Shown: positions 1 through 12,010 of the stretch, piece by piece
How positions within the stretch are numbered: the stretch's first letter is position 1
Layout of the letters: the number at the start of each line of letters is the position of its first letter
DNA from: Rallus limicola
Lineage: Eukaryota; Chordata; Aves; Gruiformes; Rallidae
Assembly: GCA_022605955.1 (NCBI GenBank)
Contig: JAKCOZ010000007.1
Coordinates: forward strand, 34,884,991 to 34,948,990
Direction of reading: 5' to 3'
DNA length: 64,000 bases
The notes under the pieces: model-generated
The model's database searches: none
Told to the model about the DNA's origin: nothing
Seen by the model: only the letters and a program-made list of their open reading frames with translations
Program-made: the position numbers and the translations under genes

Positions 1-2582
1 GTGTTCACTGGAAGAAAACTCCCCAGGGCTACCAAATTTCTATTTCCCAAAATAGCTTGTGCAGTTTAAATGTACCCTCTGGATACACAGCAGTGACAGG
101 TGCAGAGCTGGATTCCTCCTGCTCCTTAAGCACCACACCTGGAGATATGAAGTGCCCTGATTGTAGTCAATTGCAGTCACCCTGACAATCATACTTAATT
201 TAAGCCGGGGGAAGGTGAAAGGAGGATACATCTACTAGACCCAAAACAGACCCATCTGCAAAGCTTTATAGAAGTGAAAAGAAGAAAAAAAGATACATCC
301 ACCTGCCTGGAGATAACCTCGAAGTATTTGTCTCACCCTGTATTCCTTGACTGATATGCTGACAGGCTCTCTGCCTCTTGGTGAAACTTCCAGGTCTCAC
401 CAACAACTGAACTGAAGATTGCCTGCACAAAACCAGTCCAAACATTTGGGGTGCACCTTTTTTTGTAGTTCTGATTCATCTGTTCGGATCACTCCCTCTT
501 CATATCACTTTGTCTCTGATCCAAGTAAATAGAAGACTGGCCATTCTCCTCAGCAGGCTTGCTTGAATATTGCTGATATCTATGGATCTGGCACAAACAG
601 TTTTACCTGCATTGCTGGAGGGTTAATAACAGGCTTTCCTTTTGTCTAAACTTCTAAAGAGTCTTTACTACACAGTGAAGCATGGTGCCCTTTTCCAGTG
701 GGTGGGGAAACCTCAGACCTAAGGCTGATGGCTTTCCAGAATCAGCTCTATTATTTCACATATAACATCTAGACCAACAGTTTTTGTAGATACACATGAG
801 CTATATGCAGATCATTTCTGGTATTTGACTGAAACCAGATATTAAGGTCATCGAGGGCTTTGTTTTTTTAGGGTTTTGGCTATTTTGAAGGATAACATGA
901 CAGCTTGCCAGAGCAAAAGATAGATGGCAAAGGGGTTCACTGAAGGCTGTCACATATAACATCAACGGACCTTGCTCTACTCGTGCTCCTCATAGCTGCA
1001 CTTGGAAACTTATAGATACCAGAACTGCAGACAGAAAATAATATAAAATTATTTCTAAGAGCGATTGGGACTGAACATATTTTGCTGCCAGGCCGGTAGT
1101 TAGAGCCCAGCCTGCTGCGTTACCACAGTGATCACAACATTTGCCTTCTCTACAGCATCTGTTCAGAATGACGTTTTCCCAGGCAGTATGTACTATTAAT
1201 ATATTATTTAACAAACACTTGAAGGGGTGTGATGGTGTCAGGAACATTTTGGATAACAACTTTTATTCCTCCCACTCCACTGTCACTTCTTTTTTTTTTT
1301 TTTCCTGTAAGGGTACTCCTCAACTCTGAATTTGATCCCTGGTATCTATGAAGTGAAGGAAGAAGTATGAAAAAAAACATATATTTTTTCTTGTTTGTAT
1401 TAAATTAGGGATAAGTAAATAGTTTGAGCTCAGAAAATAAATCTTCCCCAAACCCAAACAGCTTTGCTTTTCTTTTGGATTCATTCTAATTGTAGTGAAC
1501 CCTCTAACCAATTATGTTAATTGGTTTCTTTTTAATAGCTTCATTAAAAACAAACATAAAGAACTATATTGACTCTACCCTTCATTCCCATGATCCTCGG
1601 CACTATGAATTGTCACCACAACACAAGCAAAATCAACCATGCTCAAGAAAACTCGTTTACTAGCTACCTTTTCTGGGATGTGGTTAAGTGTCTTCAGAAG
1701 AAAACCTGTCTCTCTGTTGAATACTGAACAAGATAGTTGGATGCCCAACTTTATGTCTGACTAAAGCTGGAAAATAATTCTCACCTCTCTAAAATGTGAA
1801 AATGTATGTGAAAGCAATTCATCCTCAGCACCTTTATTTTTTTGTAAATATTCTTAGTGCTTCTTACCTGGCAACCTGCCTCCCTCCTTCCTTTAGCCAG
1901 GCAGTGTTCCTAAAAAGAGGCATAGTCCCCATCCTTGAGGGTTTACACTCTCACGTATAGAGAGTGTAAATACCCAAAGCAGATTTCTAGCAGAACAGGA
2001 AAAAAAACCACAGGTTCAAATGAAGAAACTTGTTAGAATGGAAAGACTTGAAGCTGGCAGAAAACTCTGGGTGGACAAGATAGATAGGAACGGTAAAGGT
2101 GTGAGATGAGGAGGAATTATGAATACGGTATAGCTTTCTAGAGGCAGAGGGGATTGCTTAAAGCCCCAGAAGATGGGGTAAAAAGCTATCAGGATAAGAG
2201 AAGAAACGTCAGGGAAAGGTGAGCACCAAGAGACATAAAATTCTCTTCTCTTGCATTGGAGAGCTGTTCTCTAACAGGATAAAACTATCAGGCCCATAGA
2301 TATGCCCCCTTTTTCACACTTCATTTCATTCTGATCCCAGATGAAATGCAGCTAAAACAGCTTATTTACTGCTCTTGAGACCTTCTAGGTTCTTTTATTT
2401 TTTCCCTTCAGAGACTTTAAATTTATGGAAGAAGGATAGAAAAAGGACTTTGTTGTAAAAATATCCCTGTCCTTTATCTGTTTTAAAGATTGGTTAAAAA
2501 GAACACTAAATTGCTTTGCTTTTTTCTTTACTCTCAGTTATGCCCCATCTCTTGTCAGTAGTTTATTGGGTCCTCTATGTGT
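1..2582. other. single-copy AT-rich DNA, no gene recognised
   Basis: No transposon signature, RNA gene or convincing coding exon was seen in this stretch. The open frames here are short and have no recognisable domain. It holds a T14 run near 1290, a perfect 11-bp inverted repeat at 1942-1970 and a minus-strand segment at 1868-1909 flanked by good splice-site look-alikes (see findings). The text around 1880-2000 could be a very old, decayed interspersed repeat, but I could not align it to a family by eye. Confidence 0.6.
1942..1970. repeat. perfect 11-bp inverted repeat, 7-nt loop
   Basis: The arm TTTACACTCTC at 1942-1952 is exactly complementary to GAGAGTGTAAA at 1960-1970, with the 7-nt spacer ACGTATA between. 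Either strand could fold into a short hairpin as RNA. It is too short for a typical microRNA precursor, and no longer pairing extends outward. It may be a chance palindrome or a remnant of an old element. Confidence 0.75.
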
Positions 2583-2654
2583 TTCCTTCTTTTTTTTTTC
2601 TTTCTTTTTTTTTTTCTTTTTTTTCCTTTTTCTTTTCTTTTTCTTTTTTTTTCC
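2583..2654 (+). repeat. polypyrimidine (T-rich, C-interrupted) tract
   Basis: About 72 bases consist of T runs broken only by single or paired C. It is low-complexity sequence, so the open frame running through it (Phe/Ser-rich) is not evidence of coding. Tracts like this can act as length-variable microsatellites or adopt non-B DNA. Confidence 0.85.
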
Positions 2655-3704
2655 TATTACGGATAACAGTGCAGTGTTACTATTATCATTTACTTTGCCA
2701 CTTTTCCGAGCTTCCCTTGGCTTTCCTTATTTCCGATTTACACCAGACCTGACGTCTGTCTTATTTGGACAAGATCTGTCTTATATTGTGTTATTTACAC
2801 AAGACTCCCATATGTTTTTTAAGAAGGCTTCTTTAGCCTTAGAAAATGTGCTCATTTTTTTGCTTAATGATGTGGGCTTCCTTTTTTCTCTTGGTGTTCA
2901 TTGCCTCTGGAATTGCTCCTTACATACTTTCTATGTCAAATTTCTAGAGTGTAGGGTGTTCCTTTTGTATTACATTCTTCAGCATTATGTTAACCTTTTC
3001 TATCAGTATTTAGCGTTTGCCCTTTCACAGTTCGCTGTCACAATATTTGCCTTCTGGGAGATACTCTTAGCCATAATATCAAATCTAATTCTGTCCTGAA
3101 GCCCAATGGAATCCATGTAACCTTTGTAGATAGGTGTAATAAATATGATTTTACCAGGACTGAATGCAGCGGATTAAACTCTATACTTTAGAACCATTGC
3201 CATTACTAAGAAATGCTCCTTCCAGTCTAAATTCTTCTTGGTTAAGGTGATGACTTGCATGGTTTGGTTCTGCCTAGGACATGACTCCTAAAGTCATGCA
3301 ATTCTAGGACTTCTGATACTGTTCAATTTTGCTTTGTTTTGAATAAAGCAGCTGAAATCAAACAAGTACAAGAACATTGTTTAATGCAGGTTCCATAGAG
3401 ATAAAAGTGCAGAGACCAAGAGGAGTATAAAATGGCGTGCATTAAAACAGATGAAGATAAATGCAGACACAAAGAATTGTTTATCAAATAAACAGGTAGG
3501 AAAAAAAGAAGTAGGAAATAGACACAACTTCTCTTGACACCTGCATGTACACGTTACAGAAGGTACGGAGATGAGAGGCATAAACAATTTTTTTTCAGGT
3601 GCATTCTTTCCTTAGCCACACATCAGTATAACACAGTACCGTAGTCTTTTGTACATTTAAAAAAAAAAAATGTTTTTAAAAGTTTTTTAAAAAGTTTTAA
3701 AACC
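2655..3704. other. AT-rich DNA, nothing recognised
   Basis: A plus-strand frame stays open to about 3099, continuing from the pyrimidine tract, but it is Phe/Leu-rich and shows no motif, so I treat it as chance. The last 45 bases before the CR1 piece (3660-3704) are A10 followed by repeated TTTTAAAAG-like units, a simple AT-rich run. Confidence 0.6.
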
Positions 3705-3810
3705 AACCTGGTCTAATGGAGGATGTCCCTGCCCAGGGCAGGGTGTTGAAGCTGGATGGGCTTTGAAGTCCCTTCCAGCCCAAACCATTCTGTGATTCTA
3801 TGATTCTATT
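3705..3810 (+). mobile_element. CR1 LINE, 3' end fragment
   Basis: This is the last ~105 bases of a CR1 in sense orientation. It reads AACCTGGTCTAATGGAGG, then a TCCCTGCCCAGGGCAGGG block and CCCTTCCAGCCCAAACCATT. It closes with the degenerate octamer tail TGTGATTCTATGATTCTAT. CR1 copies in birds are usually 5'-truncated because reverse transcription starts at the 3' tail, and this one fits that. No coding sequence remains. Confidence 0.92.
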
Positions 3811-6800
3811 TTTGTCTATAAAATCTTGATATTGAAAATGTTGGGAAATGAAGACATTAAACCCAGCCTTGGCTCCAGTGGGGGAAGGGGTTTGACAGGA
3901 AAATATGATCACTAAGCTATTTACAGGAATTGAAATTTGAAGCTCGTGTGAGAAATATGTGCAGGAGTGGTAAAGAGGAGGGTTTATCAACTGTTACCAT
4001 TACCCTGAATGGGTGCAATGGAAAAATGAAAAACAAACTAGAAGAAATTACATAAATATTCATCCCCTGCTACATCTCTGTCTTCCTAAATGACAGACAA
4101 AGGCTTTGAGAAGAGGAAGATTTCCATGTATGAATTGGTGAAGGTGTCATAAAAAGAAAAATGCTTGGGTGTTTTTTTTAGGGACTTAATCTTAAATAAA
4201 ATAAGAGTTGACAGATAGCTAAAAGAAGGTGCTGCAAGGGAGTTAAGGACAATAAATAAAGGAGGTTATTTGGGCTGCTGTGTTAAGAACTGGCCACTGC
4301 CTTCACATTTCCTTCCTCCTCACTTCTGAGGTCTTTTATGAAACTTTTTGGAGTCTGAATTTTTTTTCCCAGTTGACCATGGAACTTGTACTGAAACAGT
4401 AAAACATTGAGTTTATAGGTGCTATTAACTGTGTTGCAGTGCATCAATTCCCTGTGGTTATTACTGAAATCATTTGGAGTTAGCTTTTTTCTCATCACAA
4501 AAAGAGCTGTGATACTTTACCAGCTGGGAAAAGGAAATTCATATGCACCACTTTTTGTCCTTCAGTTGTTTTACATGAAAGTGGTGGTACAAAAACTGTG
4601 AGAATTGCTTGTCTTTTGCCTTGTCTCTCTGAACCTTCAGATGCTTGTGTTAGGTAGACAAAGTTATGTAAGCCTGACCTTGGAAACCCTTGTCAATCAA
4701 CCTTTGTCAATCAACCTTTCACTGAACTTTTCTTATTTTCCAAAATAAATTTCATCCCTGTGGAAACCCTGGAAAACCAGGTGGATTCTCTCACAAAAAA
4801 AGCAGTGACCTCCTGGAGAGTGAAGTCTTAGAGAAACAAGATATGCTTGGATCATGTTTCAGTGGCCACAGCTACAGAGCCCTAAATGCCTGATGAAGCA
4901 TCCAGACTGCCTGAGATATCTGTATCACAGGAGGCGGAGGAGACTGTCACTTTGCTGTATTATACATCCACTTACGAGCATTTTACTTCACTGTAATACT
5001 AAGAACAGGAAAGGTTATTAACAAATGCCAGAAAATGTGAATTCAATTACGGTATATTGCAAAATCCTCAGATGTAAAGTAGATTTACAAGGTACAGATA
5101 TATATTTAGTCCAAGTAATAATGATGAACATAATTGCCTTTTTATAATATGAATGACAGAAAGAAGAAAGGGGTAAATTGTTTTTTGTGGCTTTTATATT
5201 CAGAATCAGAAACTCGTCAGCATGAGGGACAAACAGCTTACTGAAGCTCATGCAGAAGTTTGTAATGAGAAAATATACTTCCACTCCTACACATTTTTAG
5301 CAATTACTTGAACAATTTAACTTTTTTTTAAGGATAGTCTTTTGGAGGGGAAAAAATAAAGGTGTTAAATTCAAAAATATATTATTCAAACTTGCAACAG
5401 CTACCAGCTGGAATTGCAGGTAGAAGAGTCCGTAAAGTCTCACTTCTGTTCACCATATCAAGAGTGTCTCTATTTTTTTTAATAATAGGAACGAGATTTG
5501 GCTACTAGATTCAAATTAAATAGTAATTGTCACCCACATACACCGTTGGCAGCATGATGAGAATTTACTCAACAGCAAAGTTCTCTCTAACCTTTCCAAG
5601 GTCACATTTTTTTACACAATAAATCACCCAGGCCATGTGGAGCAATACTGGTTGGAAAAATAACATTTTGTTATCTCTTATTTGGTTTCCATTGCTGTCA
5701 TAGCATAACAGCACTGCTAATTACTATGTTCCTGTTTCACTAGCAGAACTTTTCAGCCCAGAAGTTGTCTTCATTAACTTTGAGGGCCATCCTTGTGATA
5801 GTTTTTAAACAGTTGTCTCTGTTCATACAAGGAGTAAAGCCTATAAGCACATGCAGCAAGAAGATACTCTCTCAAATACCACCTGCCTGATCATGCCCCT
5901 TATTTACCCTACCTCTTCTCCTATACTGAAACAACACTCGCATCCCTGCTGAGGTGCCACCAGTTCACTGATGGGGAATCTTCATAGCACTGTGTAGCCC
6001 AGTACCTCCAGTGCGGTCACTGCTCACAAGAAAAAAGATTACAGGCTTCAAACTAATGCTGCAAAGCCTCTGTACCGGGGTTTGCCAGGCTTGCTGTGTC
6101 TGGGTTTGTCTAGGCCATGCCTTGAGTCTTGCTTTAGATTACAGCAATGGCCCAAGGAGCAAGTAACTATTACCTAACCTGTATTGTTTTGCTTTTCTGT
6201 GTACAACTGTGCAGTGTAAAGACTGTCACTAAAATTATTTGGATAGGTAGTATTAATAAATACTTAATCTCTTTAGAACAAATTATATGAGACTCTAGAT
6301 TAATGGTGTGGTACAGAGTGAAAGTGAGAAGAGGTAACACAATATAAGCAGGGAATTATAGCAGAGGCTCTACAGTTATTGAAAACTCAGCAATGTTTGG
6401 TTACTGACTGTTAAAAGAAATGTAACTTCAGGAGCTGAGCAAGGAAAGTTTTTAGGAATAATAAAATTAACAAGGATCAAATATCCATTATATGTAAAAT
6501 ATGCAATATAAAGTGTCTGTAGACCAATAAAGTAAGGTAGGGTGCTGAGCATGTTATAAAATGTATAAAAATGCTGCCATTAATTTTAGGACCCAGAAGA
6601 AAACGATAACTTCTCAAAATCAGGGTGTTAGGAAAAATGTATGTAATAATTTTAATGACAGTACATTAAAACTTCCCTGGATGTTTACATAATTTGGTAT
6701 GTGACTATCAGTATCACCAGACCATTTACAAATGTTTGCCCTATTTTTATTAGATTTTGAAGGTTTTAAATAGGCCAAAAATGAATTTTCAGCTTTGCAT

Positions 6801-7971
6801 AGAAGATGTAGAGTGTGTTTTTTTTTCCCATAACACAGTTTCTAATATAACAGCAGAAGTTTACATACAAACTGCAGTAAACCATCATGTGAGCATGTAG
6901 CCTCATTAAAGACAAAAAACACTTTGTCTTTTGCTTTCCAGCAGCCATCCAAAAACTGAATGTCAAAATCATAAAAAACATAAACCACAAGGAATATGGT
7001 GATTAGGTACGATGACTAAAAGACAGATGTAGAACACACATATTGAACAATGTATCTTGCAGCTAGAAACTGCAAGATTCATAAACCTAAGCCTCACCAG
7101 TGAAGAATAATTATTTTAAAAAATAAATGGACACCCTTTCATTTAAGAAAACAGGCATGATAGAAGAATGCTTAGACTCTGACAGGGACCAAAGATCCTT
7201 GAAATGATGAATCCTAACTTGAAAGTACAACTTTTCTTAGGTAATGGTTTCTCTGCCCAATGCTTCCAAATTTCCCATGAATATCAGAGGGAAAATTTGT
7301 GACATGAGAGAGAGGTTCTACAAATCTCTGCAATCCTTAAAATAAGCCCACAGGTGATTAATAATGGTGCACATTGTACAGAATATAAAAGTTAACAATA
7401 TTGGTTAACAAAGGCTTCGACCATATCCCACCTTGTTTGGAATAATTGTTGTACCCATTACAAAATAAAACAACAGTTCATGCAGCATTGAAGGTGAGCT
7501 AGGAATTTGACTGTTCAGACAATATCAGTCTTCCAACTAAATCACTGAAAGATATTCAATAAAGTACAGATGGTCTGGTAAATACTGCCAAGCAAATACA
7601 TCTTAATACTAATTAATCAAAAACAGAAGTTATGAAAATTAACTTAATCACCAATAATTTCATCTGTCTGGCAAATTAAACCTTGAAAATTGTTAATATT
7701 TTTACATCCTGGAGCTGTGCCATTACAACACAGGTGACTGCAGCCTGTGAAGCCTAGAATAATCAAACTCTATGTTTAGCCAACTAGTAACAGTAGGCTT
7801 GGTGTTCATCTTCTGTTCTTAGCAGGCAATCTGTGGAAAATCATTTTTTTGCGGCTAATCTGCTACACATCTATATGAACATGACTTTGAGTGGATATGA
7901 AATTAGATATTCAAGTTCTGGAGGCTTCTTAGATAAGTCTAATTTTGAAGATAGACAAAAGTCTAAGTCTT
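3811..7971. other. single-copy AT-rich DNA with one tandem motif
   Basis: No gene or recognisable transposon. Open frames are under 90 codons and lack motifs. A 13/14-bp tandem duplication containing TTGTCAATCA lies at 4688-4714 (own entry). Much of 6.2-7.9 kb is very AT-rich with no visible structure. Confidence 0.55.
4688..4714 (-). promoter_or_regulatory. tandem PBX-MEIS-like sites (TGATTGACA x2)
   Basis: Two adjacent copies of CCTTGTCAATCAA and CCTTTGTCAATCAA lie head to tail. Read on the minus strand each contains TGATTGACA, which matches the published PBX-MEIS/PREP composite consensus TGATTGACAG except for the final base. The copies are 14 bp apart. The duplication is plain in the sequence. 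A regulatory role is inference, because such 9-mers also occur by chance. Confidence 0.3.
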
Positions 7972-8087
7972 AAGGAAAGGAGGTTGAGGTGGTACCTTAT
8001 CTCTCTCTACAACAACCTGCAAGGAGGGTGTAGAGAGGTAGAGGTCTTCTCTCAGGTAACAAGCAATAGATATGAGAGGAAATATGG
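7972..8087 (+). mobile_element. CR1 LINE, internal fragment of ORF2 3' region
   Basis: The sense-strand text AAAGGAGGTTGAGGTGGTACC, followed by CTCTCTACAACAACCTGCAA and AGGTAACAAGCAATAGATA, corresponds to the CR1 ORF2 stretch that encodes the RRLRGDL...YNYL...DRTRGN region. Frameshifts and substitutions have destroyed the frame. Neither the 5' part nor the 3' tail is present, so both flanks have been lost or have diverged beyond recognition. Confidence 0.85.
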
Positions 8088-8803
8088 TATGAAGGTATGA
8101 GTATGCCTCTGAGTTTTTTCCCCTAAATGATGTACATTTTACTACCTCCTTTGATCAACTGTTCTTAATATACATAACCATATCTATGTTGTATCTGGAT
8201 ATTTGCTTTGTTGGGTAACAGTTCAACAGGGAATTGGGAGCAAGGGCACAATTTCCAGAGTAGTGTTCATAGGTTTTTACACCTAAACAAAACAAAGGAA
8301 AATTCCATTTTTAATCAGTGAAGATCTAGTCAAGATAGTGGGTTTTAGGGAAGAATTTCATCCTGAAGTAGAATTCTGTGTTGATCACATCAACCATTTT
8401 CTCAATTTCATTGACTACACTGACTAGATGCCAATGAGTGCTGTGTACTAACTGATATATTGCACCTACATAGCTGAGTTTGATAAAACATCAGTGTGGG
8501 GGTAAAACTGAATGACAACTTGCATCAAGCAGCTACTTCTTTCAAAGCCTGTGAGTAGGAATCTGTATTTGGAAAAGCCTTGAAATGTCCCAGTGTGGCT
8601 CTGCTTTATGAAATAAGAGAATTGAGATATAATAATTCAGGACAAGCTTAGGAAAAGCTCTTGACTCATTCTGCATGGATTTTGAGAAGCATCTAATTTG
8701 GAAGCATCTGATTCTCATCAGTGGTTTTACAGGGAATCTAAGTACCAAATTTGGCACTCTGAATCAGTCACCCAAGGACAGACATCTCATATTCTTGCCA
8801 TGG
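8088..8803. other. AT-rich DNA between CR1 pieces, nothing recognised
   Basis: About 0.7 kb separates a plus-oriented and a minus-oriented CR1 piece. No motif, coding signature or simple repeat was seen. Confidence 0.6.
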
Positions 8804-9100
8804 AATTATAGAATCATAGAATTGTTTTGGTTGGTAAAGACCCTTAAAATCATCAAGTCCAACCATTAACATATCACTGCCAAGGCCACCACTAAACCAT
8901 ATCCCTCAGCGCCATATCAACAAGTCTTTTAAATAACTCCAGCGATGGTGACTCAACCACTTTCCTGAGAAGCCTATTGTTCTAATGGTTGATAACCCTT
9001 TTGCTGAAAAAATATTTCCCAATATCTAATCTAAACCTCCCATAGAATATCTTGAGGCCCTTTACTCTTGTCTTAACACTTGTTACTGGGGAGAAGAAAA
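8804..9100 (-). mobile_element. CR1 LINE, 3' end, antisense
   Basis: The plus strand begins with the reversed tail ATTATAGAATCATAGAATT and GTTTTGGTTGGTAAAGACCC. It then shows the CR1 landmarks ACCACTAAACCATATCCCT, GATGGTGACTCAACCACTT and TTCCCAATATCTAATCTAAA. The insertion is thus on the minus strand with its 3' end at 8804 and 5' truncation near 9100. It belongs to the subfamily with the 'accactaaaccatgtccct' block, the same type as the 20.5 kb copy. The ORF2 remnant is interrupted. Confidence 0.93.
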
Positions 9101-10789
9101 TATTCAATATTATTTTTATATCAGATTAAAATAAAACTATCAGTGTGAATCTTGCTTTTGAAGGGCACGACATTTCAAGGGTTCAACTTAAACCTTCAAA
9201 TCTCTGAGGGTTTTCATTTCTTTTCAACTTTTCATCTTGGCAAAACTATGTAACACTTGATTCAGTTTTAAAACCAACATTATAAGAAATTTGACAATAA
9301 AATTGCATTTTATGTTCACATCTATCTCCTAGAGGGGTGTAAAACATCTATCACAGTTAATAGGGTAGTAGTTAGAACCTCTGAGATAAATGCCTGCTGG
9401 TTTGAACATTCTTTTTAGGGGTGATGTGAATTTGAAATTTACCAAGTTTATTTGAGAAATAAGGACACAGAAAAACCTTTGTTTTTCCAGACATATTGCT
9501 TCTGGCTGTTGAATCTGAACAAACTGGATGCATATATATTCTGAAGTAATATTTTACTTTCAAAGGGTTTATTAATCTTACCCATTTCCACAGAACACAA
9601 TGCTAAGCCTTAGTAGTGTTCTTTGCTTTAGATTTGGATTACCATCCTTCTGATATTGGAATATTTCATATTCCAAGTCTTCAGTTAATGTAGCAGTGGT
9701 GACAACAAAAATCACTAGGACTGTCACATATAAGTAAGCAGTTTTCACTTTACCTCCTACAGAACTATACTTCTGCATTCTGGTTGTACTAGATTTCAAA
9801 CTTGCATCTATCCCCATGCCAACAAAACTGTTCATGTCAAACTGTCTTCTGAGTTATTGTTTTGTGTTACCTTTTCTGCTTTCAATGACTGATAGAGAGG
9901 ACTAAGTATTTTTTCTAAGGTTAAGATGTCTTTCAGCAATGCAACACTGTTTTTTCCACTTGGAACCAAACACCCTCCTTTATACGAGCCCTGCTTTTTT
10001 TCACTCACTATGTTGTTCATGGCTTCTCTACAGAGAATATATCTTTAAACCTTGTTGTCCTAGAATAAGAAATTCGTTGCCCTTTTCTATTTTAAGTGAG
10101 AGTGAAGCTTTTGTTTGGGTCCTCTTTCAGGGCCTCTTTGGCCATAATTAATATAGGGGGCCATAAAGACTCAACCTTCAATCACAGTAGAGGTTTTGGG
10201 AGAAGTGGTTAGTTTCATGGAAATCCATTTTTTATAGATCATTAGCGCTTTTTATTGCAAATTCCATTAGAGACAATCAGATCACTCTACTCTTCCCTGT
10301 AACACATAGACCAACCTAGCTTTCTAATTCAATGAATGTGGTCCAAAACCTATTAATGCCTGCTTAAACATCCTAGTAAGCTTTTTCTCAGCTACAAAGC
10401 TAGTAAGCTAGCCACTGACATGTTAAGTGCTGCTTCTCTGAAGACTCTTTGGTCATTCTCAGACAGTATTGTAGGTATGTCAATCTTTTTGACTGACCAG
10501 GCAGCCCATATTATTCACTCTGGTCATCCACAGTCCTCAATCAAGACTTTCTGAGAAAACATTTGGTGATTCTTTACCTTTCCAAGTTGCATAGTAGGTT
10601 TCCCAATCAAAGCAAGGGATGTGATGATTAATCTAGTACATTGCACTAGGCCAAATTATAGAAGTCAACCTCTGTCTTAATTTTCACAGATGTATTTATA
10701 AAGATGCAAGAACCAAAAACCTCAAGATGACAAAGTTATATAAGTACTTTCAGAACAGGGCATCTATAAAAATAATAAAAAGATCCTAC
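9101..10789. other. AT-rich DNA, nothing recognised
   Basis: Open frames up to 85 codons occur on both strands but overlap each other and show no domain, signal peptide or splice context. No repeat family was recognised. Confidence 0.6.
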
Positions 10790-12010
10790 AGTGGGTGGTT
10801 CTTCATTCTCCCAGTCTCTGCCTTTGCCTTCTGTGATCTGGGTGGTGTGGCTAGAGACCTTGCTGGGGAAGACCAAGGCAAAAAAGTCATTGAATACTTC
10901 AGCCTTGTCCATATCCTGGGTAACCAGATATCCGTTTTCCTTCTGGACAAGGTGCACATTTTCTCTAGTTTTCCTTTTATCACTGACGTACCTATAGAAG
11001 ATTTTCTTGTTTCTCTTGATGTCACAGGCCAGATTTAATTATGTCAGGGCTTTAGTTTACCTAATCTGATTTCTGTCGGCTCACAGCTTCTCTGTATTCC
11101 TCCCAGGATAACTGTCCTTGCTTCCACCTTCCATAGGCTTCCTTTTTGTGAAGGACCTACTTGTTCATCCATGTAGACCTCAAGGTATTTTTTGCTTGAT
11201 TTCCTTTTGGTAGAGATGCATTACTCCTGAGCTTGGAGGACATGATCCTTTAATACCAAACATCTTTCCTGGGCCCTTCTTCCCTTCAGGGCTTTGTCCC
11301 ATAGTACTCTACCAAAAAGGTCCCTGAAGAGGACAAAATCTGTCCTGAAGTCCAGGATAGTGAGCTTACTGTGCAACCTCCTCACTCCCTGGAGGATCTT
11401 GAACTCCACTGTTTCATGGTGACTGCAGCCAAGGCTGCCCTTAAACTTCACATTCCCTACCAGCCAATCCTTATTGGTAAGATCAAGGTCTGACACGGCA
11501 CCTCTCCTTATTGGCTCCTCTACCACTTGGAGAAGGAAGTTATCATCAATGCATTCCAGGAACCTCCTGGATAGCTTATGCTCTACTGTGTTGTCCCTCC
11601 AAAAGATATTGGGGTGGTCGAAGCCCTCATGACCAGGATTTGTGAACATGAGGCTGCACTTATCTGTCTATAGAGAGCCTCATCCACTCGGTCTCTCTGG
11701 TTGGGTGGCTTATAGCAAACTGCCACTATAATGTCCCCTCTCCCTGCCATCCCTTTATTCCTGAGCCATAAGCTCTCAGTTGGCTCCTCATCTATCCCCA
11801 GGCAGAGTTCCATGTGCAAGGTGACAATCCCTAGTCTGCCCTACTTGTACATCCTAAAAAGCCTTTATCCTTTCATCCCAACACTGCAGTTAGAGGAGTC
11901 ATCCCACCACATTTTCTTGATGCCAATAAAATCTTAGAGCTACAGCCATGCACATGTCTCGGTATAGCTGTTCCACCAGTCTGCTATAAACCTATAGTCT
12001 CTGAAGACAA
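10790..12010 (-). mobile_element. CR1-like LINE, ORF2 endonuclease region, 3' part missing
   Basis: About 1.2 kb on the minus strand reads as the first half of a CR1 ORF2. Going 5' to 3' it includes a DFIGI...WWDDS-like start near 11.95 kb and the ESLWLRNKG...CYKPPNQ block. The SRRFLECIDDNFLLQVVEEP block and the linker ending in [15 protein letters not shown] follow, close to 10790. These are conserved features of avian CR1 endonuclease and its linker. The homology stops before the reverse transcriptase, and no CR1 3' tail follows. That is the opposite of normal 5' truncation, so a later deletion or rearrangement is likely. The 5' limit is approximate. Confidence 0.88.
11221..11819 (-). pseudogene. 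decayed CR1 ORF2 endonuclease domain
   Basis: Two overlapping minus-strand frames carry the endonuclease. One (11583-11819) holds EPTESLWLRNKGMAGRGDII and VAVCYKPPNQRDRVDEALY. The other (11221-11649) holds HPNIFWRDNTVEHKLSRRF and the ECIDDNFLLQVVEEPIRRG block. The reading frame switches between them near 11.6 kb, at the place where the intact family has the LVLMGDFN catalytic motif, so at least one indel disrupts the active site. In intact elements this domain nicks target DNA for target-primed reverse transcription. This copy cannot. Confidence 0.85.

Noticed and set aside
2516..3099. 177-codon open frame through the pyrimidine tract
   Set aside because: The frame is rich in Phe/Ser/Leu because of T-rich sequence, has no motif, and two frames are open over the same tract. 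It is composition-driven.
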